64,000 bases of DNA, from assembly GCA_045648025.1 (NCBI GenBank), contig JAZRNH010000059.1, forward strand, positions 1 through 64,000, written 5' to 3'. Position 1 is the first letter of the stretch; every line of letters begins with the position of its first letter. The notes beneath the pieces were generated by a model. The model searched no databases, was not told the DNA's origin, and saw only the letters and a list, made by a program, of their open reading frames with translations. This stretch comes from RGIG1681 sp045648025. Lineage in GTDB: Bacteria; Bacillota; Clostridia; Christensenellales; UBA1242. Below, in pieces: positions 33,039 through 41,888 of this stretch. Both the position numbers and the translations under genes were made by a program.

Positions 33039-34766
33039 TTAACTCATTTGTTCGCCATTTAATTTTCTTTTGGCAAAATATTCTTCAATACTTTTGCACT
33101 CTTTCATATTTTCAAGAATCTGTCTTCGAAGTTCTGCTTTATATGCTTCTGTTTCTTGTTGGTTTTGAATTTTGCCTTCTGCAACAGCTTTGATAACCCT
33201 ATTCATAACACCAATCGATTTAAACAATCTATTGGTTGACACAAAACATTCTGCCATATCAACCATTTGTGGCTCAACTTTAATTTGACTGCCATCTGGT
33301 TGCAAAAAGTAAACCGAGTTAGACATATATTCTCCTCTGTTAAAGCATGACGAATATGGTTTCAATCTAACCTTTATGCCTTTGTTTCTGTCATAAAGTT
33401 TAGCTTTTTCTTGTGTGTCAAAAAACTTAATATATTCCATTATTGTTTTAATAAAGGCATCTGAAAAATCAACTGACTTGCCATCTTTTGCTCTTTCAAA
33501 AAGCTCTTCACCAACCAAAAATTCAATTTCTTTGTAAGTAAGTCTGTTTTTAAGAGCTGATTCATCGGTTGAAAATTCTTCATAAGAATTGAGTCTTTGA
33601 TAAAAATAATCAACCATCTTTTTAACAAAAATAATATCAATTCCCGGTTTATCAAAAGTTGATTTTGCAATTCTTGTCATCTTTGAAAAATCGCGAAGTG
33701 AAGAACTTTCTTCAATAACCTCTTCTGGTGAAACCTTTCCTGTAACAACCCCAGCAACTCCATTTCTTGATTCAGCAACAAAAGCTCTGCTGCTTGTTTC
33801 TGAGTTCTTTTCATAAAACTCTGCAAATTCTGGGTCTAAGTAAGCCACTTTTTTGAGCATATCTCTAAACCCGTCAACCGAATCAATTTTATATTGTTTG
33901 CAAAATGCATAAGCAGACATTTCAGACTGTCTAAAAATCTCTGCAATTTGAATATAATCTTCTGGATAAAAAATTGGAAAACCATCTTCAAGTTTAAAGA
34001 ATTGAAGCAATCCACCGTTTTCATCATACCAAGAAGCCATTCGCTCATCTCTTTTTTGCTTCCAAAACTCAGAAAGTCTTTTGTTTGCTTCAATCTTGTT
34101 TTCTGCAAATTTTCTTGTGTTTTCAATATATTCTTTAACAACTGGCGGAAGCTTTTCAATATCACCCAAACTTTTATATCTTTCAACAACCTCTGCTCTG
34201 CCCACTTTTTGATTTGCAACTTTTTTAAACATTTCAGGATTATTTTCAGCAAACCAATCAAGCAATTCCCACTTATTGTCATCATTGATATAATATCCAA
34301 CAAGTTGAATATGTTCCAAAATCTTCCACATCATTTTTGGATTATCAAGAACCTCTTTTGTGAGCGGAGAAAGTTTTTCAAACTCTGCTTCATAGCCTTT
34401 AAAATCTTTTTTAGTTATATGTTTGTAAGGAAGAAGCATTCTAATACAAGGCTCTGCTGCTTGAATATCAGTGATAAAGCATTTCATAATAACTGCTTTT
34501 TTCTCTTTGATAAACTCTTCTCTTTGTTCCATACTATGAGACTTAAAACATTTTGAAAAAGTTTCTTCAATGTTGGCAGATATATAATTGATAACTTCGT
34601 TTCCAAAATACAAAATTTGTTCACTTGAAAGATATTTCAAATATAGCCATTCAAACTTTGAATTTAACAATCTTTCAAATTCTACCATTCTTCCGTCATC
34701 ATAAAGTTTTTTAAGTTCCTTAAAAAATTCATTAAAAAGAACTTTTCTTCTTGTTGTTTCACCCAT
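33039..34766 (-). CDS. 575-aa protein of unknown function
   Basis: A large soluble, mostly helical protein rich in charged residues. No Walker, nuclease or membrane motif was seen. A stretch near the C-terminus (VRLKPYSSCFNRGEYMSNSV) is less helical. It is second in a two-gene operon after a 52-aa ORF, with GAGG overlapping that ORF's stop region. No family recognised; it may be lineage-specific. Confidence 0.75.
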   Translation of the reverse strand: MGETTRRKVLFNEFFKELKKLYDDGRMVEFERLLNSKFEWLYLKYLSSEQILYFGNEVINYISANIEETFSKCFKSHSMEQREEFIKEKKAVIMKCFITDIQAAEPCIRMLLPYKHITKKDFKGYEAEFEKLSPLTKEVLDNPKMMWKILEHIQLVGYYINDDNKWELLDWFAENNPEMFKKVANQKVGRAEVVERYKSLGDIEKLPPVVKEYIENTRKFAENKIEANKRLSEFWKQKRDERMASWYDENGGLLQFFKLEDGFPIFYPEDYIQIAEIFRQSEMSAYAFCKQYKIDSVDGFRDMLKKVAYLDPEFAEFYEKNSETSSRAFVAESRNGVAGVVTGKVSPEEVIEESSSLRDFSKMTRIAKSTFDKPGIDIIFVKKMVDYFYQRLNSYEEFSTDESALKNRLTYKEIEFLVGEELFERAKDGKSVDFSDAFIKTIMEYIKFFDTQEKAKLYDRNKGIKVRLKPYSSCFNRGEYMSNSVYFLQPDGSQIKVEPQMVDMAECFVSTNRLFKSIGVMNRVIKAVAEGKIQNQQETEAYKAELRRQILENMKECKSIEEYFAKRKLNGEQMS

Positions 34767-34769
34767 AAT

Positions 34770-34928
34770 TTATTCCTCATTTTCATCAAGCAAAAACTTC
34801 TTTTTGCGGTCTAAATATTCGTTCAATAATTCTAACTCTTCAACAGTGAGTTCAATAAGCAAATCATTTTGTTCATCAATAAGTTTAATAAGTTTTTCAA
34901 TATCTTTATCTTCTTTAAATTTTGCCAT
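34770..34928 (-). CDS. 52-aa acidic helical protein upstream of the 575-aa gene
   Basis: The frame starts MAKFKEDKDIEKLIKLIDEQ and continues as one charged helix ending DENEE. GGTGGTGAG lies before the ATG and a near-consensus promoter is at 34949-34977. Its TAA is 3 nt before the ATG of the 575-aa gene, so the two are coupled. Function unknown; a partner of the larger protein is likely. Confidence 0.65.
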   Translation of the reverse strand: MAKFKEDKDIEKLIKLIDEQNDLLIELTVEELELLNEYLDRKKKFLLDENEE

Positions 34929-34948
34929 TTATCTCACCACCTTGCATT

Positions 34949-34977
34949 ATTATAATATATTTTACTACCAAATTCAA
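34949..34977 (-). promoter_or_regulatory. Promoter of the 52-aa/575-aa operon
   Basis: On the minus strand TTGAAT (34972-34977), a 17-nt spacer and TATAAT (34949-34954). Confidence 0.65.
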
Positions 34978-34982
34978 TAGTC

Positions 34983-35010
34983 AAAAAAAATTGTGCCACA
35001 AAGCACAATT
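34983..35010 (-). terminator. Terminator of the methyltransferase gene
   Basis: AATTGTGC-CACAAA-GCACAATT (34989-35010) followed by a T-run on the minus strand. Confidence 0.75.
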
Positions 35011-35784
35011 TTAGTTCTTTTTTAAAATATCTAAGATATGCGAACTTGCTCCAATAAGTTCTTGTCTTTCAGCAATTGATAATTGATACTTTTTATAAAA
35101 TTCAAAATCTTCTTCTGAAAGTTTGTTTATCACCGGTCTAATATAATCAGTTGCACCATCAACCCCAACAATTTTATATCTTGCAAGACCAGCTTCGTCT
35201 TTAAGTTTGTTAATTTCTTCAATTCTCACATAACTATACAAATCTTTTTCGGTGGTGACGGTTTGAAAGTTTTCGTCAATCTTTCCCTCTTTCAAACACT
35301 CTTGCAAATGTCCTTGTTTGAAAGCATAGGTAATCATTGCATATTCGTTCATCAAATACATAATGAGAATATATCCACCTTTCTTCACAACTCTCTTTGC
35401 TTCATTAATTGCTTGAAGTTTTTCTTCGTGACTAATCAAGTGATAAGTTGGACCAAAAAGCAAAACAATATCAAATGAATTGTCTTTAAACTTTTTCAAA
35501 TTTGTTGCAGTTCCTTGCTTTGCAACAACTTTGTCAGACTTCATTTTTATTTGACTAACATTTTTTTGCACCAATTCAACTGCGGTCACATTATGCCCTT
35601 TTTCAGCAAGTAAAACCGAATATCTACCCGTTCCAGCACCAACATCAATAATGTCAAGATTTTCTCTGCCATCAATCACTTGATCAATATAGTGATTTGC
35701 AACAAAAAATTCAACCTGACCGTGTCTTCTAAGCAACCTTTTATCTTCATTAAATTTGTTATAATATTTTTCTAATTCGTTCAT
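35011..35784 (-). CDS. Class I SAM-dependent methyltransferase
   Basis: The 257-aa protein has SAM motif I IIDVGAGTGRYSVLLAEKG, an acidic residue after the second strand (VTAVELV), motif IV DIVLLFGPTYHL and the VKKGGYILIMYL strand. Small-molecule methyltransferases of the UbiE/SmtA type look like this; the substrate is unknown. The ATG at 35784 is chosen because CAGGA precedes it; the upstream frame adds only six residues. Single gene with its own promoter. Confidence 0.85.
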   Translation of the reverse strand: MNELEKYYNKFNEDKRLLRRHGQVEFFVANHYIDQVIDGRENLDIIDVGAGTGRYSVLLAEKGHNVTAVELVQKNVSQIKMKSDKVVAKQGTATNLKKFKDNSFDIVLLFGPTYHLISHEEKLQAINEAKRVVKKGGYILIMYLMNEYAMITYAFKQGHLQECLKEGKIDENFQTVTTEKDLYSYVRIEEINKLKDEAGLARYKIVGVDGATDYIRPVINKLSEEDFEFYKKYQLSIAERQELIGASSHILDILKKN

Positions 35785-35802
35785 AATAAAATTCCTGCAC
35801 AC

Positions 35803-35831
35803 ATAATATCACTTTAATAAAAAAATGTAAA
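35803..35831 (-). promoter_or_regulatory. Promoter of the methyltransferase gene
   Basis: On the minus strand TTTACA (35826-35831), a 17-nt spacer and TGA-TATTAT (35803-35808). Confidence 0.55.
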
Positions 35832-35837
35832 GACAAT

Positions 35838-35867
35838 AAAAAAAGACAAGCGATATCACTTGTCTTT
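35838..35867 (-). terminator. Terminator of the DUF1835-like gene
   Basis: AAAGACAAG and CTTGTCTTT pair around an 8-nt loop, with a T-run following on the minus strand. Confidence 0.75.
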
Positions 35868-36639
35868 ATGAATCTCTTTGCATATCAATATGGTCACTAA
35901 GTTTATACTCATATTCAAAAAACAAACCATATTGTGTTTTTGTATCAACTCTTTGAACGATTCCTTCCTTCATAAGTTGCCAAAGCCTAACAACAACTTG
36001 GTCAAATGTTACAACCAACCTTCCGTGTTTCAAGAAAATATCCGAAATAATTTGTCTGCAAGGCTTTGGCTTTTCAGACATAAATTCAAAAATATACTTG
36101 TCAAAATAATCATCTTTAACAGCAACAACTCTCTTGTTTAATACAGTTTTAAATAACATTTTTGAATTTTTTAATAACATATATAATTCATCTTCTAAAT
36201 ATTCAACAAAATCTTCATTTAACGGTTTTTCATTTTTTGCAAATTCATAAACATATTTTGGTTGAATGCTATGGAACTTTGTTGAATCATATTCAATATA
36301 AGACTTGTTTTTAAAACTATTAAAATATCTTAAAAAGAAACTCATATTCATATGTTGTTTAACATCATTAAAATCAATCCAAAAACAAAGTTCTTCATCT
36401 CTGTTTAGTGACAAAATTTCACCAACGGTTGAGTGTGCTTGAAGAAAATAAAGTGTGTAAGCATTTTTTCCTGCAACCACTTCATAGATTTCATTGTTAA
36501 TTGCAGAGTTTTTTGACATAAAAATATCGCCAACTTCCAAGATTAATTGAAGTGAAACAATCTTGCTCACAGAGGCTGTTTTCGGCTTATTTTCTTTAAG
36601 TGCATTACATAGCCCATTATCAAAAGTGATATAAACCAT
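35866..36639 (-). CDS. DUF1835/DUF3658-like protein
   Basis: The 257-aa protein starts MVYITFDNGLCNALKE, like the start of DUF1835 proteins, and has LCFWIDFNDVKQHMNMSFF in the place where that family has a conserved W-D/N segment. The C-terminal third (FDQVVVRLWQLMKEGIVQ) fits DUF3658. The molecular role of this family is not known to me. GGAGG precedes the ATG. It is divergent from the FlaR-like kinase gene. Confidence 0.6.
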   Translation of the reverse strand: MVYITFDNGLCNALKENKPKTASVSKIVSLQLILEVGDIFMSKNSAINNEIYEVVAGKNAYTLYFLQAHSTVGEILSLNRDEELCFWIDFNDVKQHMNMSFFLRYFNSFKNKSYIEYDSTKFHSIQPKYVYEFAKNEKPLNEDFVEYLEDELYMLLKNSKMLFKTVLNKRVVAVKDDYFDKYIFEFMSEKPKPCRQIISDIFLKHGRLVVTFDQVVVRLWQLMKEGIVQRVDTKTQYGLFFEYEYKLSDHIDMQRDS

Positions 36640-36700
36640 AATAACCTCCTTTTTTCTTCTAATTCAATAATATCACAATCAAAAATTATTCGTCAAATTA

Positions 36701-36729
36701 TTGCTATCAAAAAATAAATGTGTTATAAT
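36701..36729 (+). promoter_or_regulatory. Promoter of the FlaR-like gene and perhaps tRNA-Arg
   Basis: TTGCTA (36701-36706), a 17-nt spacer and TGT-TATAAT (36724-36729). Confidence 0.65.
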
Positions 36730-36765
36730 TTCGCTGTTTATAACAGATAAACAAATGAGGTTTTT

Positions 36766-37278
36766 ATGAATAAAATTACTGTTATTGGCTGCCCAGGAAG
36801 CGGAAAATCAACACTAACTTTTAAGCTAGAAAAACTGCTTGGTTTCAACACTCTTCACTTAGACAAAATTTATCATATTGATAATGACAAACACATTTCA
36901 AGAGAAGAACTTGTTGAAAAAGTAAACAAATTTGCAAATGCAAACCCACAATGGATTATTGACGGAAACTATATTTCAACCGTTGAGCAAAGAATAAAAC
37001 TTGCCGACACTGTTATACTTCTTGATATTGACACAGAAACTTGCATAAACAATGCAATAAGTAGGTCAAAGAAAGAAAAAACTGCAGATATGGCAGACGG
37101 CTTTGATAATTCAAAATTAAATAATGATTTTTTAAGTTTTATCACAAAATTCAAAGAAGATAGCCTTCCAAAAATTTTGGAACTCTTTGAAAAATATAAA
37201 GCAGAAAAAAATATTATCATTTTAAAAAGCTATGAAGAAATTGATAATTTTTTAAATGATTTGCAATCAAAAAAATAA
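36766..37278 (+). CDS. FlaR-like / adenylate-kinase-like P-loop protein
   Basis: The 170-aa protein opens with Walker A in VIGCPGSGKSTLTFKL, followed by LHLDKIYH and WIIDGNYISTVEQR. This is the layout of FlaR-like topology modulation proteins and related small kinases, where D-x-D and a lid arginine act on a nucleotide. The actual substrate is unknown. GAGG lies 5 nt before the ATG. The stop codon overlaps a short hairpin 19 nt before tRNA-Arg. Confidence 0.82.
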   Translation: MNKITVIGCPGSGKSTLTFKLEKLLGFNTLHLDKIYHIDNDKHISREELVEKVNKFANANPQWIIDGNYISTVEQRIKLADTVILLDIDTETCINNAISRSKKEKTADMADGFDNSKLNNDFLSFITKFKEDSLPKILELFEKYKAEKNIIILKSYEEIDNFLNDLQSKK

Positions 37279-37293
37279 GGGCTTTCGCCCTTA
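37276..37293 (+). other. Short hairpin between the kinase gene and tRNA-Arg
   Basis: TAAGGGC-TTTC-GCCCTTA has no U-run, so it looks more like a processing or stabilising stem than a terminator. tRNA-Arg may therefore be co-transcribed with the kinase gene. Confidence 0.5.
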
Positions 37294-37296
37294 CCT

Positions 37297-37371
37297 GTTC
37301 CCTTAGTTAAATGGATATAACGGGGCCCTCCTAAGGCTCAGTTACAGGTTCGATTCCTGTAGGGAACACCA
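37297..37371 (+). tRNA. tRNA-Arg (CCT)
   Basis: 75 nt with acceptor stem GTTCCCT/AGGGAAC, D stem GTTA/TAAC, anticodon arm GGGCC-CTCCTAA-GGCTC giving anticodon CCT, T arm ACAGG-TTCGATT-CCTGT and encoded CCA. Confidence 0.96.
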
Positions 37372-37373
37372 AC

Positions 37374-37408
37374 AAAAAAAGTCACTTGAAATTCAAGTGA
37401 CTTTTTAT
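37374..37408. terminator. Bidirectional terminator, tRNA-Arg / duplicated-domain gene
   Basis: GTCACTTGAA and TTCAAGTGAC (37381-37401) with A-run and TTTTTATTTTATT flanks. Confidence 0.85.
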
Positions 37409-37409
37409 T

Positions 37410-38477
37410 TTATTGTTTTTGTTTTGGATCTTTTGATTCAGCAGTTGCAGCAGCTTCATCTTTTGCTTTTTGTTCTTTTGCCATTCTCACAAAATAACTT
37501 GGAGATGGAAGGTCTTCTTTAATAAGCTTGTCCATTGGCATCTTTTTAAGAGTTGAAATAAATTCATCACATTTGTCTAAGATATACTTTTCATCTCTTG
37601 AAACAATTTTTTCAACATCTCTTTTAAAGCAACTAATAATACTTGCTGCTTTGTCTTCATAAATTGTTCTCAAATAATAGCTTCCGCTTTGAGCCATTTC
37701 TTCAGCGATTGCAACTTTTTCTTCTGCAAGTTCAGCAATTGAAACTTGCTTTGCAGCGGTTCCATATTTCAAACCTTGAGTAGCACCATAAACCGCACTG
37801 CTAATCTTTTCGTATTCTTCAAATGTTGCAGTTTCACCTTTTTTTTGATATTTTTTATAATCAGAATCAACTGCTTTTAATCTCTTTTTATATTCTGCAA
37901 CTTCTCCTGCTAAGATTTTTTCAAAGTCAGCCGCTGCATCATCAATAACTTTTGTTGGGTCTGGAAGATTATAAACTTGAAGTTCAGAAAGTTTCATTCT
38001 TCTGAGATCATGAAGAATTTTTCCAACTGCATCTGAGCAGTGTGAATAAGCATCACCCATACCGTTTTTCTTGAAGTTTGCATTATGACAGTCATTTTCA
38101 AAATTGGCAATTTTTGCAGCCATATCTTCGGCAAGAGGATCACGAAAAGCAATCATATCTTCGGCAGATACTCCTGTTTTTTCCAACTCTTTATTCATTG
38201 CTTTCAAAGCTCTTCTACAAGCCATCATACTGTGATTTTTAAATCCACCATACATTTTGTGGGTTTCATCAAGTCCACGACCTCTTGGGTCAGGAACAGG
38301 AACAAACTCATCACGATAAAAATATTCAACCGCCCTTTCAACTTGAAGATAATCATTAACAGTTGCAGATTGACCCTTTGCTAAATAATCTCTATAAACT
38401 TGATTTGCAGCAACAACTCTTCTTTTAATTTCAGAAATTCTAGAAGCGATATCGTCTTTAACATTTTGTCTAGCCAT
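37410..38477 (-). CDS. Unknown protein made of two tandem copies of a helical unit
   Basis: The 355-aa helical protein has an internal duplication. Unit 1 (about 14-170) has EIKRRVVAANQVYRDYLAKG and ends with RRMKLSELQVYNLPDPTKVI. Unit 2 (about 192-340) has EYKKRLKAVDSDYKKYQKKG and ends with KKMPMDKLIKEDLPSPSYFV. Only unit 1 carries a histidine- and cysteine-rich stretch (NDCHNAN, YSHCSD). The C-terminal tail is Ala/Lys rich and disordered. No family recognised. GGAGG lies 10 nt before the ATG. Confidence 0.75.
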   Translation of the reverse strand: MARQNVKDDIASRISEIKRRVVAANQVYRDYLAKGQSATVNDYLQVERAVEYFYRDEFVPVPDPRGRGLDETHKMYGGFKNHSMMACRRALKAMNKELEKTGVSAEDMIAFRDPLAEDMAAKIANFENDCHNANFKKNGMGDAYSHCSDAVGKILHDLRRMKLSELQVYNLPDPTKVIDDAAADFEKILAGEVAEYKKRLKAVDSDYKKYQKKGETATFEEYEKISSAVYGATQGLKYGTAAKQVSIAELAEEKVAIAEEMAQSGSYYLRTIYEDKAASIISCFKRDVEKIVSRDEKYILDKCDEFISTLKKMPMDKLIKEDLPSPSYFVRMAKEQKAKDEAAATAESKDPKQKQ

Positions 38478-38595
38478 AAACCATGATCCTCCGTCACATA
38501 TTTACAATTATATTATACAATAATATAAACTGTATAGTCAAGTCTAAACAAATTTGAAAAAAATGTAACTATTTTATTTTTGTAGATTTTTCATT

Positions 38596-38623
38596 TTGAA
38601 AATTTTGCAAATTTTGGCATAAT
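38596..38623 (+). promoter_or_regulatory. Promoter of the PlsC-like gene, predicted leaderless
   Basis: TTGAAA (38596-38601), a 16-nt spacer and extended -10 TGG-CATAAT (38618-38623). The start codon lies 6 nt further on, with no ribosome site. Confidence 0.6.
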
Positions 38624-38629
38624 ATTCTT

Positions 38630-39394
38630 ATGGAAAAAGAAATATCAAAAGAAGAAATTCAATCACAAAACAAACCAATTAAAAGCAAAAGAAAATGGTA
38701 TTTTAGATTTTTGAAAAAAATTATGAAATGCAGATACAAACAACCTGCATTCATTTATCTTGGTGAAGAATTTGAAACCGGCTCAATAATTTTAAGCAAC
38801 CACGAAGGCACAGATGCACCAATGTCGCTTGAAATTTATTCTGGAAAACCTCTTAGAATGTGGGGTGCCCACGAAATGAACTCTGGACTTATCAAAATGT
38901 ATAAATATCAATCAAGAGTTTATTACCATAAAAAGAAACATTGGAACTTGCACCTTGCAAGATTGTTTTGCTTGATTGCCAGTCCCCTCACCAATCTTTT
39001 TTATAGCGGTCTCAACTTAATTTCAACCTATCGCGATGGCAGACTCTCAAAAACCATCAAAGAATCTGTTGAAGCCATAAAAAACGGTGAAAATATTGTT
39101 ATCTTTCCAGAAGACTCAACAAAGGGTTACTTAGAAGAACTTGAAGGTTTTTATGCTGGATTTGCACTTCTTGCCGAATCTTGTTATAAAAAAGGCATAG
39201 ATGTTCCAATCTTTGTAACTTATTTCAGAAAAAAAGATTTAGTTTATATTGTTGACAAACCTGTTTTATATTCAGAACTTAAAAAACAATTTTCAAACAA
39301 AAAAGAAATCGCAGCTCACCTTGTTAAAAGATGCAATGAACTTGGTCAAATGCAATTTAACGAAGACACAATTGCCGCTACAAAAAACAAATAA
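38630..39394 (+). CDS. PlsC-like acyltransferase
   Basis: The 254-aa protein shows the lysophospholipid acyltransferase blocks: ILSNHEGTDAPMS (catalytic His and Asp, here with three residues between them instead of the usual four), RMWGAHEMN and IVIFPEDSTKGY in place of the FPEGTR block. One or two membrane-associated helices lie near 100-125. It probably acylates a lysophospholipid at the inner face of the membrane, but the shortened HX4D motif leaves the substrate open. No ribosome site precedes the ATG. Confidence 0.8.
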   Translation: MEKEISKEEIQSQNKPIKSKRKWYFRFLKKIMKCRYKQPAFIYLGEEFETGSIILSNHEGTDAPMSLEIYSGKPLRMWGAHEMNSGLIKMYKYQSRVYYHKKKHWNLHLARLFCLIASPLTNLFYSGLNLISTYRDGRLSKTIKESVEAIKNGENIVIFPEDSTKGYLEELEGFYAGFALLAESCYKKGIDVPIFVTYFRKKDLVYIVDKPVLYSELKKQFSNKKEIAAHLVKRCNELGQMQFNEDTIAATKNK

Positions 39395-39395
39395 A

Positions 39396-39427
39396 CAAAA
39401 AGATGTGCCACCGCACATCTTTTTTTA
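39396..39427. terminator. Bidirectional terminator, PlsC-like / CotH genes
   Basis: AGATGTGC-CACC-GCACATCT (39401-39420) with A-run and T-run flanks. Confidence 0.85.
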
Positions 39428-39430
39428 TTT

Positions 39431-41116
39431 TTAAATATTTTCATCAAGCCAAGAAATTCTTCCTGCAAACCAATTATCAATATTTAAAATCATATTTTCA
39501 GCTGTTTTAAGACCTGATTTCCATCTAGGAATTTCAAATGTTAAAAGTTCATTATATACTTCAAGATTCATAGAATTTACTTTTGTTTTAACATCGTTCA
39601 AAATATCTGCTTTTGTTTCTTCAAACAATTGTTCATAAATTTCACAAAATTCATCAATTTCAAATAATAGTTTGTAATAAAAATGTGGTTCATATCTAAG
39701 TCTATAAAACATTTCTGCTGAATTAGGAGAGAATATTGAATCATAATCCCAAGTTGGTCCCATACAAAGAGGAGAATCTGCTGAATCTTTTTTTGTTAGA
39801 TAAATATTAGAACCACCAGAATCCCAAGTTCCTAAATAATCATGTGTCAAAATCCATTTTGCAAATGATGTATAGTCAATATAATTTGATAATTCATCAC
39901 TCTTTTCAACCATCAATTCTTCAACTCTTGTGATATACTCTTTAATGTATGTATATTCTGTTGAATTTTCATCGAAATCATCTGGATCAGGCTCTTTAAA
40001 TGTAAAATGAGCAAATGTATTTTGAGTTAACGGTGTTGTAAAGTGCATATCTTCTTTCCACCAATAGGAGTCCTGTTCAATAATATAACCATCATCATCA
40101 ATAGCACAACGAGATTGTTCATCGCCTTCACCCTTACCCTTTTCTGCACTTTCTGTAAGAATATACAAGCCTCGATAATCTCCATTAACAAATAGTGTTA
40201 CATATGAATGTGCGGTAGTATATGCCAAACCAACACTTTCACTAACCGCAGTTCCAATTGTTTGATTAAGAGAGTCTCCCGAACCTAAAAGAACCCAATC
40301 TTTGTTTTTATATTCTTTATCAGTTCTGTTTGACAATAAACCATCTAACAAATCTTTATTTTTTCCAAGTTTAACTTTTAATGAATTTTTTTCTACTGAT
40401 GCAGAAGTATTTCCTCTTACTCTAATTCTGTCAGCATCTTCGCCATTAACATCAAGACTGGTATATAAATTATTGTTTTCACTATCATAAATTTCGATGG
40501 TTGAATAAACATATTCATTATCAACTATTGATGAACCAATGCAACCTGATGGTGCATAAACAGTTCTATATGTTGGAATAATACCATCTTTTGTTGTTAT
40601 TTCAACCCTAGGAAAATTAATTTCTTTTATATCTGGATTAAAATATCTTGAAAAAGATAATTTTTCATATTCAATAGTTTCATCTGTTTCAAACTCTACT
40701 TCAAATTCATATAAAACACCTTTTTCTAGATTTAAAGTAAATGTGTGAACTCCCTTTCCAAGTTGACTATCTTCAGTTGAACCAGCACAACTTACAGAAA
40801 CTGTTGTTGATTCAATTTCTTCTTTATCGTCCCATGAAATAGTTAATGCACCAGTTTCTGAAATAGAACTTGCAAAATTTGTCATAGCAACAACTGGAAC
40901 CGGCTCTGGTGCTTCTGGAACTTCAGGTTCTTCTGGGTTTTCAGGTTCTTCTGGGGTTTCAGGTTCTTCCGGAGTATTTGGTGGTGTAATTGGTGTTTCT
41001 TGATTTGTTTGTGGAGATTCATTTGGAGTTGTTTTATCATTGGAATTACCACAAGCAACTAAAAAAGAACATATTAAAACTAAACATATTGATAAAATTT
41101 TTCTTATGTATTTCAT
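39431..41116 (-). CDS. CotH-kinase family lipoprotein
   Basis: The 561-aa protein has a lipoprotein signal with lipobox LVAC (Cys22). A disordered Pro/Glu/Thr linker follows (about 25-75, repeated EEPE and EEPEN units), then a fibronectin-like beta domain (about 80-155) and a CotH domain. The last shows RIRVRGNTSA, LFVNGDYRGLYILTE and GPTWDYDSIF, matching the binding and catalytic region of CotH protein kinases. It is presumably tethered outside the membrane and phosphorylates surface proteins. The ATG at 41116 has GGAG 5 nt upstream; the frame upstream lacks a signal. Confidence 0.87.
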   Translation of the reverse strand: MKYIRKILSICLVLICSFLVACGNSNDKTTPNESPQTNQETPITPPNTPEEPETPEEPENPEEPEVPEAPEPVPVVAMTNFASSISETGALTISWDDKEEIESTTVSVSCAGSTEDSQLGKGVHTFTLNLEKGVLYEFEVEFETDETIEYEKLSFSRYFNPDIKEINFPRVEITTKDGIIPTYRTVYAPSGCIGSSIVDNEYVYSTIEIYDSENNNLYTSLDVNGEDADRIRVRGNTSASVEKNSLKVKLGKNKDLLDGLLSNRTDKEYKNKDWVLLGSGDSLNQTIGTAVSESVGLAYTTAHSYVTLFVNGDYRGLYILTESAEKGKGEGDEQSRCAIDDDGYIIEQDSYWWKEDMHFTTPLTQNTFAHFTFKEPDPDDFDENSTEYTYIKEYITRVEELMVEKSDELSNYIDYTSFAKWILTHDYLGTWDSGGSNIYLTKKDSADSPLCMGPTWDYDSIFSPNSAEMFYRLRYEPHFYYKLLFEIDEFCEIYEQLFEETKADILNDVKTKVNSMNLEVYNELLTFEIPRWKSGLKTAENMILNIDNWFAGRISWLDENI

Positions 41117-41180
41117 AATTTCTCCTTTTAGCATAGTTAATAACAATTTAATTCTATCTTTATAAAAGAACTTTGTCAAT

Positions 41181-41209
41181 AAAAAAACACCTTCGCTTGA
41201 AGGTGTTAG
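41181..41209 (-). terminator. Terminator of the 171-aa P-loop gene
   Basis: AACACCTTC-GCTT-GAAGGTGTT (41186-41207), then seven T on the minus strand. Confidence 0.8.
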
Positions 41210-41214
41210 TTGTT

Positions 41215-41730
41215 TTATTTTTTGAATATTTCTAACAGTTTATCGGCAAGATATTCACCTCTAAAAAGTTCAATTTTAAAGGCTGGTCTTTTATCAGTTA
41301 CACTTGCCTCATAAAATTCATCAATTGGGTCAAGCATACTTCTAACAAAATTTGGTTGATTTCCCCTGTTAAGCATTCTCTGTTCAATTTCATCAATACA
41401 ATCTTTTGAGTGATAAACCAAACAATAAGGAATTTGATTTTCATAAATCATTTCAACAATTTGTGGATTTGGAGCAAAAAGCAAAATCTTGTCAGTTTCT
41501 TTTAAATATTTCATAATTTGATTTTTGATATATTCTGTCGAATCTTCACGAAGTGGCTTTCCCCTGTTTCCTTTAAGTCTTTCCATCTCTGCAACAGACA
41601 ATTTTTCATAGCCATATTTATATCTGGCTTTCATATCATCAAAATCAACAAACCTGTCATCAATTTCACAGAGATAACTTTTGCCCACTGCTGGGACACA
41701 TACAAAAACTCTAATATCTTTTAATTCCAT
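41215..41730 (-). CDS. Small P-loop kinase-like protein
   Basis: The 171-aa protein has a short Walker A (VCVPAVGKSYL, about residues 8-18), then FVDFDDMKARYKYG with acidic residues and ILLFAPNPQIVEMI. It resembles phage and bacterial nucleotide or polynucleotide kinases, but no specific family fits. The ATG at 41730 has AGGAG 4 nt upstream and is preferred over the upstream in-frame start. Its promoter is near perfect, so expression may be strong. Confidence 0.72.
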   Translation of the reverse strand: MELKDIRVFVCVPAVGKSYLCEIDDRFVDFDDMKARYKYGYEKLSVAEMERLKGNRGKPLREDSTEYIKNQIMKYLKETDKILLFAPNPQIVEMIYENQIPYCLVYHSKDCIDEIEQRMLNRGNQPNFVRSMLDPIDEFYEASVTDKRPAFKIELFRGEYLADKLLEIFKK

Positions 41731-41760
41731 AAAACTCCTTTTGAAATTTAAGATATTTTT

Positions 41761-41789
41761 ATTATAATACATTAAACAAAAAATGTCAA
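41761..41789 (-). promoter_or_regulatory. Consensus promoter of the 171-aa P-loop gene
   Basis: On the minus strand TTGACA (41784-41789), a 17-nt spacer and TATAAT (41761-41766): both boxes are perfect. Confidence 0.75.
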
Positions 41790-41888
41790 AATTGAATTTA
41801 TTGCATAATTAATTTAAATTATTCAAAAAATAATATTATGCTAACAAAGTTATTAATGTGCTTAATTTTTTCACTTCACGGAGGTTTT

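Noticed and set aside
33894..34556. Plus-strand 220-codon ORF inside the 575-aa gene
   Set aside because: Antisense shadow with Phe-, Lys- and Asn-rich composition and no promoter or ribosome site.
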